A stretch of 26,663 nt of DNA, from NCBI GenBank assembly GCA_003194525.1, contig NBIV01000633.1:1-26663 (forward strand). The letters are read 5' to 3'. The notes below the pieces were generated by a model. That model was not told where the DNA came from. It searched no databases and worked only from the letters and a program-made list of their open reading frames with translations. This stretch comes from Gracilariopsis chorda (taxonomy: Eukaryota; Rhodophyta; Florideophyceae; Gracilariales; Gracilariaceae). This document shows positions 19,327-26,663 of this stretch, piece after piece; the stretch's first letter is position 1, and the number at the start of each line of letters is the position of its first letter. The position numbers were made by a program, and so were the translations under genes.

Positions 19327-19561
19327 TGTTACTTGACCACGACTGGGATATGTCGGCTTTACTCCGAGCAGACTGTTGACTTCGCGTTAAGTAGAAAAAA
19401 ATAGAACTTCATGTCCATACTGGTCAGTACACCTGACATGAACAATTCAGAACAATTGAAGTCCCTGTAACTATATAGAAAAGAGAAAGATATTATTCCC
19501 TTGTAATCCACCATTCATCTTAAGTAATTAGAACGTAACCTGTCATCAACTTCTGTCAACA
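19327..19561 (-). repeat. Copia B 5' LTR
   Basis: On the + strand it runs TGTTACTTGA to CTGTCAACA and is the homologue of 15011-15244. On the element strand it begins TGTTG and ends AGTAACA, followed at once by the primer-binding site. Confidence 0.93.
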
Positions 19562-19663
19562 GCCTAACTGTGGAATACCCAAGAGTCAGCTTGTGAGTGC
19601 TTGCGTAAACCCCCCGACACCCGAATTCTGTATAAATTCTATTTTACACGTGGGTATGCAAAC

Positions 19664-19715
19664 TTGCCGGAATTCTGTGAGTCACTCGCAGAATTCCGCG
19701 CAGGCGTAAGCTCTC
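19664..19715. repeat. Harbinger-1 right terminal inverted repeat with internal palindrome
   Basis: Inverted partner of 12576-12624. Within it, 19668-19698 is a 31-base palindrome (arms CGGAATTCTGTGAGT and ACTCGCAGAATTCCG around one central C, one non-complementary position at 19678/19688). Confidence 0.75.
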
Positions 19716-19720
19716 TATTA
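19716..19720. repeat. Target-site duplication, right copy (TATTA)
   Basis: Same five bases as 12571-12575; see that entry. Copia A coding resumes immediately to the right. Confidence 0.75.
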
Positions 19721-20745
19721 CAGAGTAGTTGCCCATAACGTGCGTTATGGATTTTGGTCCAATCGAAGTGGGGCATCTGTTTCGCGTAGACCAGGCGGTC
19801 GTGCTCGTACTGTTAATGTAGGTAGACCGACTTCACATCGAAATTTTCGAGAGTGTACTGATGATATTCTTGCAGAGAAAGCAAGAGGCATTGAGTGGTA
19901 CGATTGGTGTTGTGATTGGTGTGTTGATTTGGATCGTAGCGTAATCGTGGTTTCATTAAGTCGCCATGGAGACTGCAGCGGTCATAAAGCTGTGTGACTG
20001 TGCCTTCTGCCACTCTTTTGTAATGGTATATCATCATCAATATTGTTGTTGCTTCAGCAGGTGAGTAAGAACTGTAGGCGAGTCATATGATGCTTTTGTA
20101 GACGTCTAGGTTACGCACTTTTGGTGTCATGAGGCGCTTTTCATCGCTGATCACCGTGATATTTGTATGTGTCTGTGAGTTTTTTGGAGCTGGTGTATCG
20201 AGGTGAAAGGTGGTGGGTATGAGGTGTGCGGGGCGTGCTTTTTGTTGAAAGGGTAGATGTTTGGTAGCTGTCTGGTCCATCTCGCGGTGATATGGATAGA
20301 AGTCATGCACAAGCACTGTCTTATACTGCTTTGTGTGAAGTGTGAAAACCGTGACGTGTTTTTAGGGAGGTTGCATACATATAGAGCACTGTTGATTGCT
20401 CTGGTGTCAAGTTCTTTTTTTTGCGTATAAGGAGATGATCTCTAGTTGCCCAAACGTGAAGATGTAAGGAATGTGCGGTTTTCTACGATACCATGGATGG
20501 TATGGGGATGTATTGAGGCTGGAAGGGTGGAGAAGGTTCTATTTGGAGACTGTATACCTTGCGAAATCTTCCTAGAATTCATCCGGTAGGCTGGCCGCTG
20601 TGAGTAGAACAGGCACTGACTCCATGAATGTGCGATTAGAGCGCTCTGCGAATAACTTCTCTTGGGGTGTATGAGGGGTCCTCAACTGAATAATAAACTG
20701 ATTATTTTCATATATTGCGCGCATCGTACCTGATGTGTATTCTGG
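19721..20745 (-). pseudogene. Copia A integrase C-terminal half and RT N-terminal part
   Basis: On the - strand, 20745-20572 reads EYTSGTMRAIYENN, RTPHTPQ and FAERSNRTFMESV, containing the catalytic Glu of integrase, although the usual PQQNGVAER is altered to PQEKLFAER. Then comes the GKPDI-like block (WYRRKPHIPYIFTFG, about 20490), a poorly conserved linker (20316-20083), and the RT start (LRYDPNQHTN, then YTLENFDVKSVYLH, about 20040-19815). After a TAA in that box the reading continues as HDRLVYAKQMPHFDW to the Harbinger-1 boundary. Several stops and shifts. Confidence 0.82.
20741..20745. repeat. Target-site duplication of insertion 2, left copy (TCTGG)
   Basis: TCTGG marks where copia A integrase homology stops; the same five bases occur at 25620-25624, where it resumes (another TCTGG at 25590-25594 is an alternative). 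Confidence 0.55.
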
Positions 20746-21547
20746 TAACTGAAAGAAATACAATGTAGTTTTTATTGGCAAGTACGCAAGATGAACGACG
20801 ACTTGGATAATGGACTGGTTTGTGCAGCGGATTCGCTTTCTCAGGCCTTGTCTTAATAACGCGTTCAAGCGTGAACGATAACGACGTGAACGCCTGAAAT
20901 CTTGACTTTTTCAAGAAAAACGATACAGAACATTAATGGTTTGTCAACCCCAAGTCCGGGCGCGGACCAAGTTTCAAGTTCCTCGTCTCATTTTATTCTA
21001 CACTCCTTAGTTGACAGTGCGCACTGATCACTTTGAAGTGCGGTAGATGCCTACAGACGTAACGCGCATCGCTCTGTGTAGTGCTGTAGCTCAGTATGCA
21101 AAGACTGGACGAATGTCACCCATGGCCTTTTCACTGTTGTAGAATTGATCCTTGACTGCCAGAGGCGTGTAAAAAAGGAAAATTATCTTCACAATTTCGA
21201 CCTTCGGTGGTAATGTCTCTTTCGTCATTGGTTATATTGCGTAACTTCGGCCTCATTATCCGTCTCCTGCATTCCCTGAGATTCTCCTCATTACTCGTAT
21301 TAGAAGCTTTACAACAGAGAAAAAATCGACAACCTCAGATCTTGGTATAGTCTATGGCCACGGAAAATATATCGTGCTGATCAAACACTTATCTATATAT
21401 TATTTATTGATTTCTATCTATGATTTTTGTTATACATATACGAATGATGCCCTAAGACCATTTCCTTTATTCTTGAGGCTGCCTTTTTGCTAACTGCAAA
21501 GTTGTATTGGAGCACGATGGGACTCCTAATCATTTTTATGTACCAAT
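20746..21547. other. Unassigned left flank of insertion 2
   Basis: About 800 bases, moderately AT-rich (especially 21390-21450), with no recognisable coding homology in any frame and no obvious terminal repeat. It may include the 5' untranslated end of the Harbinger-type element and part of a carrier. Confidence 0.5.
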
Positions 21548-23060
21548 TTGAGAGAGAGAGTACATTATAACAAATCTTCATTCAGGTATTCAGTCGTAGC
21601 TTTTATGAAAATTATGACCACAGATCACTCAAGCAAGTTGTCTGACACAACCCTTGTGTATTGTCCAATGCTGATTAATATGTATAATCAAGTATCTCGG
21701 AATCGTGAAGGAAATGAAAGATTACAAAAATGCAGTGAAGCGACGACGCTCATCCCGTATCAAACGTTTGTTAACCTACGAGAACATTTTCAACAACTTC
21801 AACCTTTCGCAATTTTTTGTCATGTGTTTTAGGATGGAACAATGAGATTTGAGAAACTCTATAGCAAGTTATCACATGTACTAGTGGGAAATGTGGCGAT
21901 GGGCAAGCCTTCTCGGAGAGAGAACCGATTACGCCCCGGGCAAGGTTGGCGATTACATTGAATATGCTGGCGGGTTCTAGTCATGGATATATCATGCCTT
22001 GTTTTTCATGTGGGAAAGTGCACTGCGTATCAAGTGTTCCACGATAACGTAAAAAGCACCAATGAATGTGCTTCAACTGCCTGGCTTTCCCCGAATCGGA
22101 AAGAGAAACTCTCAGAGGCTCCGTTGGGATTCAAGCATTCTCGGAAATGACTGAGTTCCTCTTACGGGGTGCGTAGGGGCTCTAGATGGTATCGTTATTA
22201 AGATCGAGAAGCCATCTTGTTCGAATGGTGCTGCATTCTATTGTGAGAAAGGGTTTACTACTAGCTGCCCGTTCATGCTCTCGTTGATTCTAATTATAGG
22301 TTGCTTCGACGTATATATTCGCTGTGTTGCGACAACACACGATCCAAGCTCAAACCTTCAGATGCCCGCCATACAATGGTTCTCTCTCATCGCTACAACC
22401 ACTACCTTCGGCGTCCGCAGCCGCCAATTTCAGTCAAAACGCCTAAACAACAACCTCCTCTCGTCTTCGCCGCCCTTCATCACTTTCTTTCTCTTCTTCA
22501 GAGCGGCCACCACCAGCCCGCTTCAGTCTAACATTTCCGCTTTCCTTTTTTTTATCGCATCAACTCCATTCCCCCCGCTCGTATTGTGCGCCACATTCAG
22601 GAGATAGCACGCCGTCTCCACTCTTTACACGTTCCGTGTCGTATCTAAGCCCAAACTCCTGTAACCAAGGAAAACCATGTATGCTTTGTCAAATCTGGTT
22701 TAAGTGTCGTACTAGCAAAAAGCTGCCAATGTAGTATTGGATTGCTGGCGACGAAGCTCATGTATGCACTATCAGTTTGATAACTCAATATTTTAGTTTC
22801 ACAGAATATGCAGCTGTTATGAAGATGGGTTTAACTTCTATATTTCTTCCTTGAGAATTCATGTGGAGCATGTATTTGAAATGCTCGTGGAGAGATAGCA
22901 TATTCTACGAGAGTTTAAGAATTTTCTGTTTGATATCAATACTGAAATTGTAGCTTTGTGTATGAATTTGCACAAAATTTTGTGTTGAAAACAAATTTTA
23001 ATACTTAAGGTAGTCTCTAGTGAAGACGTAAATGAGCCAAATCAGGATGTCCTAGGATTT
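21548..23060 (+). pseudogene. Second Harbinger-type DDE transposase (Harbinger-2)
   Basis: A different DDE_Tnp_4/PIF-like family from Harbinger-1. Readable blocks in order are: an N-terminal helical part (21548-21832); RENRLRPGQ, then LAITLNMLAGSSH (about 21920-21990); VFHDNVKSTNEC (about 22040-22080); CVGALDGIVIKIEKPS with the first Asp at 22185; ATTHDPS with the second at 22341; YWIAGDEAH (about 22735-22757); and GFNFYISSLRIHVEHVFEML with the Glu at 22866-22868. A TAG at 22896-22898 replaces the Trp of the usual RW-IL motif, and further stops and frame changes follow. About 330 foreign bases lie between the second Asp block and GDEAH. The end is near 23060. Confidence 0.87.
22353..22683. 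other. Pyrimidine-rich insertion inside Harbinger-2 transposase
   Basis: Transposase homology stops just after THDPSS and resumes at FVKSGLSVVLA; the sequence between is about 330 bases, rich in C and T on the + strand, and unlike its AT-rich surroundings. Open frames of up to 110 codons pass through it but read low-complexity sequence. No terminal repeats or clear target duplication seen. It could be a short non-autonomous element or a captured gene fragment. Confidence 0.5.
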
Positions 23061-23229
23061 TTCTGAATGCTGCAAAGAGACGCACTCCGACTGGATGAGT
23101 GATGAAGAGGTGGAGTCCCAGACAGATGATGTCATCTTCAGGAAAAGAGATGAATCAATTGACATAATAAAAATAGAAGAAATTAACCCGTTAAATTTTC
23201 TCCAGGAGCTTCATGGTCGTGCTGCACAA

Positions 23230-24333
23230 TTCTGACGTTAATTGCACATCAGGCGGCATAAAGAGTGGTTTCGGCAGTTCGTTCTTTTGCATGGAATGGA
23301 AGCACATTAAAGCAATTCATCCGGCTTTCGTGCCCCTCCTTTCTGAGGCTTCAGATGTCACAACCTCGCAGTCGAGCTTGTCGCGACATAAACTTCACCG
23401 CGTTCATTATGAAACAGAGCTCGTCGATGTTTCACCTCTGCTTTTATCCAGGCGATAGGTGATACATCTCCGGTACAGCGTTGTGACACACGAGAGGTTG
23501 CAACGTCATCTGCAACCCCAACGTACAACCAATTCTTTTCGTCAGGAACAATGTCCCCAAAATCTCTGGTGGAGAACGTTTGTCGCAGAGTCGCTTTGCA
23601 CCTTTTTCATACAAATTTGTTCCTTCACCTATCCCGTGAAATCAGTGAGTGACTTCGATATATCCTCTAAATTGTATTGTCAGATCTTGCTGCTCTGCTT
23701 TCGTTGCTTTTTTTCGGCCGTTTTGAATGCCAAAGAGCCACAAACTCTTTCTTCATAACCTCCATACTTACCTATCAGCTTTCACGACATCCGAAGTAGC
23801 TGCGTCTCTTCCGTTGCAGTTCAAAATCTACAAACCAATAAAATTAGTAGCATTCTCTTCTACTTGGTAGTGTAGTTTCCATTAGAACTCAATTCCAGAA
23901 AAGCAGTGATCCGTTTCGGATCATTTTGTCGCAAAGCGGACCATGTATCATATAAAAATATGAAAGAACTACTCCACTGAAACAAGTGCTTCTTCAACGA
24001 GGACAAGGGTCGTTCAACAAGGTGCGGGTAATTCGAGTGGAACTTCTCTAATAAGCCAGTAAAATCTTCCTTACATTCCACTTGATGATCATTGAATCGA
24101 TGTTCAATGGTTCCCCAAAACGATTCGCGACGTACCCGAGTATTACTCTCGGTTCTCTTCAGCTCTGCACTGCATGACTTGAAAAGAGCATGGCGAGAGC
24201 TTCCATGATCTTGTAGCAAAACTAAAAGGCGAGCAAATTCATGTCGCCAAAATTTAGGTTTTCCAATACCTGAGCGTTCAGTGGAAATGGCTCCATCCTT
24301 GATTATAACTGTGATAGCGCGAGTGACGCCCAC
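23230..24333 (-). pseudogene. Probable accessory (trihelix/Myb-like) protein of Harbinger-2
   Basis: The best segment is 24333-23860 (157 codons, ATG start): a helical reading with ESFWGTIEHRFNDHQVEC and SALRQNDPKRITAFLEL. The pattern of Trp, FND and QNDP with spaced helices resembles a trihelix/Myb-like family that I associate with oomycete repeats; that association is from memory and unverified. Broken readings continue leftward with a Lys-rich part and LEDISKSLTDF (near 23660) and a possible end near 23240. It is convergent with the Harbinger-2 transposase, the same layout as Harbinger-1, which supports an accessory role. Confidence 0.5.
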
Positions 24334-25619
24334 GTTTTCAGACGGATGTACATTTTGCTCTAAATTTTAACTTCGGAAGAAATATCCCAAGTGCACCATG
24401 CTGCACTGGCGTCTTGAACCCATTATAAGTAGTCATTAAAAGCTACGTTTTGGCGTTGCAATTGATCAAGAGAAATTCCTTTTTAGTTAGACACAAATAC
24501 GACAATCATACATCTCGAAGTAAGCTTGGTTTTGGAGCGATTGTGGATTTTCAGCTTGCATTGCTTTGCCACGAGATAAGGATGTTTCAGAGTTCTCTGA
24601 TTCGAGTGGGTGTAGAAACGTACCGTACTATCAGTCTTCTAGAACCGAAAGCTTTTCAATGCAGAAAATGGATTTATTTTAGTGTTTCTAGATGCTGGGG
24701 GGGGAAAATTAGTGGCTTCAACATTATGCGCAACGTTTGCACGGAATTAGTTGAAGCATTTGAGCATTGATGAGGTGGAACAAATTGCAGGCATCAGAAG
24801 GGTGGTTGGGGTGATCAGAATTTGCACAGTTCTGACAATTGCGTAATGGTTGCGCGGGTGATGACGAGTTTAGACAATGTGGATGAGTTATAGCCATAAA
24901 AGTGCCCTATCTAATTAGATTGTTGTCGTGGTTGACATGGTTTGTGATTCTTTTCTGTAACAAATCTGATTAGATTGAGGGTGGTGGAATGTTTGGCACG
25001 TTGAAATTAACGTTTGCCAATTAAAGTAGGTGCAAAAGTATGCATTGAGTATTACTCGGTGACTAAGATAGCTGGATTTGAATGGTGGTCGGCGGGGAGA
25101 TGAAAGCAGACAGATAAAAAAGACATAATGCTGGCACCAGTCGGGGTGTATTGGGCTTGTGCTAATCATCATGCACACCATAAACTGCCGTTCTCTATTG
25201 TCAGGTCTGGAGAAGTGGCAAGGATCTCTAGAATGGGTTAAAGAAGTTCTTTGCTTACAGAGCAAGAGCTCGTCAGTTGCTCTAGAAATATTGGAAAGGC
25301 ATGGCCACAGGTCCAGTAAGTAGCCCATCATTTTCGTTCCCGCTTGAATTTTCACGCATGAACGCGCTTGTTGAGACCAGGCCTCCATCTCCATCTCCGA
25401 AGTCCCACACCCACAGCTTTGAAGTGGCCGTTCTTGCTTTTCAAACCCTCCCAGCTCTCCACACCGCTACACATCCATCAATAATGGATTTTTTTGTAAT
25501 GATCTTCAAATGCTTACGAACACTCTTTGCAGGAACTGGTACGCACGCCAGCAATGATGGGCCGAACTATTTAAACAAGGTGTAAATGTTCTGGCCACTT
25601 AAAATTTGCAAGAAGAAAA
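24334..25619. other. Unassigned right flank of insertion 2
   Basis: About 1.3 kb without a recognised gene. The - strand has an open frame at 25394-24915 and a Cys/His cluster at 24840-24787 (CQNC-X7-H-X4-C) that looks somewhat like a gag zinc knuckle, but the spacing is wrong and no adjoining gag or protease reading was found. An AT-rich TTTAAATAG lies near 25567-25576 on the - strand. Confidence 0.45.
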
Positions 25620-26663
25620 TCTGGCATCATCGCTACCAAAGTCTGTGTGCTGCATGCTGTGTATGATGTGTTGCATGGTGTTTTCGATCCAATTATGGAT
25701 GTCTTTTTGGTTTGGAATGAATTGTGTCAATTGGAATCGTGTGACTGCATATAACCGATGAGTATATATGCGGCTTGCCATGTTTGGAGGTTGTTTTAAC
25801 GGTTCCACATGTACCAGAGCTGATATAGATCACTGGCTCATAGCTGTGGGCGGTAGCTCTACAGGGAGCAGAGTGATGCTTGGAATTGGTGTAGGTTTTT
25901 GAAGGTGATGAAAGAATCTACTGGGAGAGATTTCAGCATGGATGAGATAAGACGGTGCCGGGCGGTATGGCCTAATATGGGGAGGTATGCGTGATTCAGA
26001 GTCATGTGCCAGTTGTGGGTGATCCGTTCCATGGTGGGTCGTTTGGGAGTTATGTTTGGGTTATGCAGGTAATGGAGAGGAGATGTGTGCAGTTGGAGTG
26101 GTCTTCAAACATACCGGGAATATATATTCAGGGGGTTATGGGAGTGATGGTGGCTCTGACAGTGTTATAGAAGTAACTCTTTCATGACCTTTATACGGAA
26201 TGGTACTTGAAATTCAGGCTTGGTACATTGTGAGGATTGTTCCATGTAGTTAGTACTGGGTCTTTGTCCAGCACGATTTTATTAGTCTGACTAGGGCGCT
26301 GTTCTTGGTTTTGATTATGTAACTGGCATTTTTCGTGAAACTTAGAAGTCCATAACTAGTAGCAAGGTCGTGTGCTGAGAGTAAGTTATGCTTCAGATGG
26401 TGATTGGCCACTGCCTGTGTAAGGAGGGTTGAGTTACTCTTGTGCGGATTGATGCGAAGTGTTCCATGGTGGGTGCACAGGATTTGCAGCTTCGTAGACG
26501 TTTCAGTTACCTTGAAAATGGAGAGTGGGGCTATTGTGACCGTGGGACGTGTGACGTGAGAAACGGCGGCGCCACTGGCCAGAATTAACTTACCTGTGGT
26601 TTCAGTGTTGCCCTCAGAAATTACTCCCAGTGTCGGCGTTGAAGGTTGTAGCTGTTGTGGCGG
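25620..26663 (-). pseudogene. Copia A protease, pre-integrase and integrase N-terminal half
   Basis: On the - strand from the window edge, the protease reads GKLILASGAAVSHVT where the family has a D-S-G triad: the catalytic Asp is Ala (codon 26577-26579). Its domain continues with KHNLLSAHDLATSYGLLSF to about 26280, stopping at a TAG or TAA series. The pre-integrase domain reads THNWHMTLNHAYLPILGH and onward (about 26032-25870). The integrase core (25808-25620) has FIPNQKDIHNWI and FGSDDARFSS, matching the second catalytic Asp block. It breaks off where insertion 2 begins. Gag lies outside the window to the right. Confidence 0.78.

Larger units (their letters stand above)
15011..19561 (-). 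mobile_element. Ty1/copia element B, complete but decayed
   Basis: A full element of 4551 bp on the - strand: 5' LTR 19561-19327, primer-binding site, gag, protease, integrase, RT, RNase H, polypurine tract, 3' LTR 15244-15011. Integrase before RT makes it copia. The two LTRs differ at about 45 of 235 aligned columns by hand count (about 81% identity), so it is an old insertion. Coding is broken by many stops and shifts. It sits upstream of the transposase start of Harbinger-1. Confidence 0.93.
12576..19715. mobile_element. PIF/Harbinger DNA transposon (Harbinger-1), split by copia B
   Basis: Bounded by related inverted ends (GTGAGCATACGC at the left, GAGAGCTTACGC read inward from the right) and by TATTA/TTA direct repeats. 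Without the nested copia B it is about 2.6 kb, normal for Harbinger. It carries the two usual genes in convergent orientation: a Myb/SANT-like protein on + and a DDE transposase on -. Both are broken. It interrupts the copia A RT coding region; removing it together with one TATTA leaves that reading in register. Confidence 0.85.
20746..25619. mobile_element. Insertion 2: composite insertion in copia A integrase
   Basis: About 4.87 kb with no copia A homology separates two adjoining parts of the copia A integrase. It contains a Harbinger-type transposase remnant (+), a convergent accessory gene remnant (-) and unassigned flanks of about 0.8 and 1.3 kb. I could not find matching inverted or direct repeats at its two ends, so the Harbinger-type element may itself be nested in another, unidentified carrier. 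A 5-bp duplication is longer than the usual Harbinger 3 bp. Confidence 0.55.
11130..26663 (-). mobile_element. Ty1/copia element A, split by two insertions, 5' end outside window
   Basis: Three separated - strand blocks together make one copia pol in correct order (protease, integrase, RT, RNase H): 26663-25620, 20745-19721 and 12575-11464. Block edges match: the RT reading stops at 19721 and continues in register at 12575 if the intervening DNA and one copy of the flanking TATTA are removed. The integrase breaks at the SDN/EYTS region on both sides of a TCTGG duplication. Gag and the 5' LTR lie to the right of the window. All blocks carry multiple stops, frameshifts and catalytic changes, so this is an old, dead copy. 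Confidence 0.82.

Noticed and set aside
19733..19750. Perfect palindrome with 8-bp arms (CCATAACG/CGTTATGG).
   Set aside because: It lies within the copia A RT coding remnant outside the Harbinger end and is explained by coding sequence; likely chance.
19740..19997. 85-codon + strand open frame.
   Set aside because: It is the complement of the copia A RT coding remnant and has no motif of its own.
22275..22607. 110-codon open frame on the + strand.
   Set aside because: Its first part is the Harbinger-2 transposase block and the remainder is the pyrimidine-rich insertion; not a gene of its own.
24787..24840. Cys/His cluster on the - strand resembling a gag zinc knuckle.
   Set aside because: The spacing is C-X2-C-X7-H-X4-C rather than C-X2-C-X4-H-X4-C, and no gag or protease reading adjoins it on that strand.
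24915..25394. 159-codon open frame on the - strand.
   Set aside because: No recognisable motif; other frames of the same stretch look equally protein-like, so I list the region only as unassigned.
26588..26596. CAG/GTAAGT splice-donor-like site on the - strand.
   Set aside because: It sits in the copia A protease reading, which continues across it; no matching acceptor is needed.
1..26663. CRISPR arrays, tRNA or rRNA genes, host genes.
   Set aside because: No spaced repeat arrays and no complete tRNA or rRNA were seen; the only tRNA-like stretch is the copia B primer-binding site. All recognised coding sequence belongs to transposable elements.

Overview
The window is a gene-poor stretch made almost entirely of transposable elements from a eukaryote. 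The gag, pol, Harbinger and Myb-like protein families resemble those of oomycete (Phytophthora or downy-mildew type) genomes. That host assignment is an inference from protein-family resemblance, not from any host gene: I found no convincing host gene, tRNA, rRNA or CRISPR array.

Positions 1-10390 hold the 3' nine tenths of a Ty3/gypsy chromodomain LTR retrotransposon on the + strand. It has a partial, frameshifted gag, one long open pol (protease, RT, RNase H, D,D35E integrase, GPY/F module), a chromodomain in another frame, a long antisense ORF facing pol, a polypurine tract and a 915-bp 3' LTR. The 5' LTR, primer-binding site and gag start lie left of the window. The element sits inside a Tc1/mariner transposase gene, whose decayed 3' half continues at 10391-11001. 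This half of the window is visibly GC-richer and better preserved than the rest.

From about 11130 to the right edge the backbone is one old Ty1/copia element on the - strand (copia A), read from the right edge leftward: protease, pre-integrase and first half of integrase (26663-25620); end of integrase and start of RT (20745-19721); end of RT, RNase H and stop codon (12575-11464); then a probable 3' LTR. Two large insertions split it. Insertion 1 (12576-19715, flanked by direct repeats TATTA) is a PIF/Harbinger DNA transposon with a + strand Myb/SANT-like gene convergent with a - strand DDE transposase. That Harbinger is itself split by a complete second copia element (copia B, 15011-19561, - strand) with two roughly 235-bp LTRs, a primer-binding site matching the 5' half of initiator-Met tRNA, and a polypurine tract. 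Insertion 2 (20746-25619, flanked by TCTGG) carries a different, decayed Harbinger-type transposase (+ strand), which is interrupted by about 330 bp of pyrimidine-rich foreign sequence, plus a convergent accessory gene (- strand).

The order of events can be read from the nesting: copia A first, then Harbinger-1 into its RT and insertion 2 into its integrase, then copia B into Harbinger-1. On the left, the gypsy element entered a Tc1 copy. Nearly every gene is broken. The exceptions are the gypsy pol frame, the chromodomain, and the antisense ORF, which is broken only by two in-frame stop codons.
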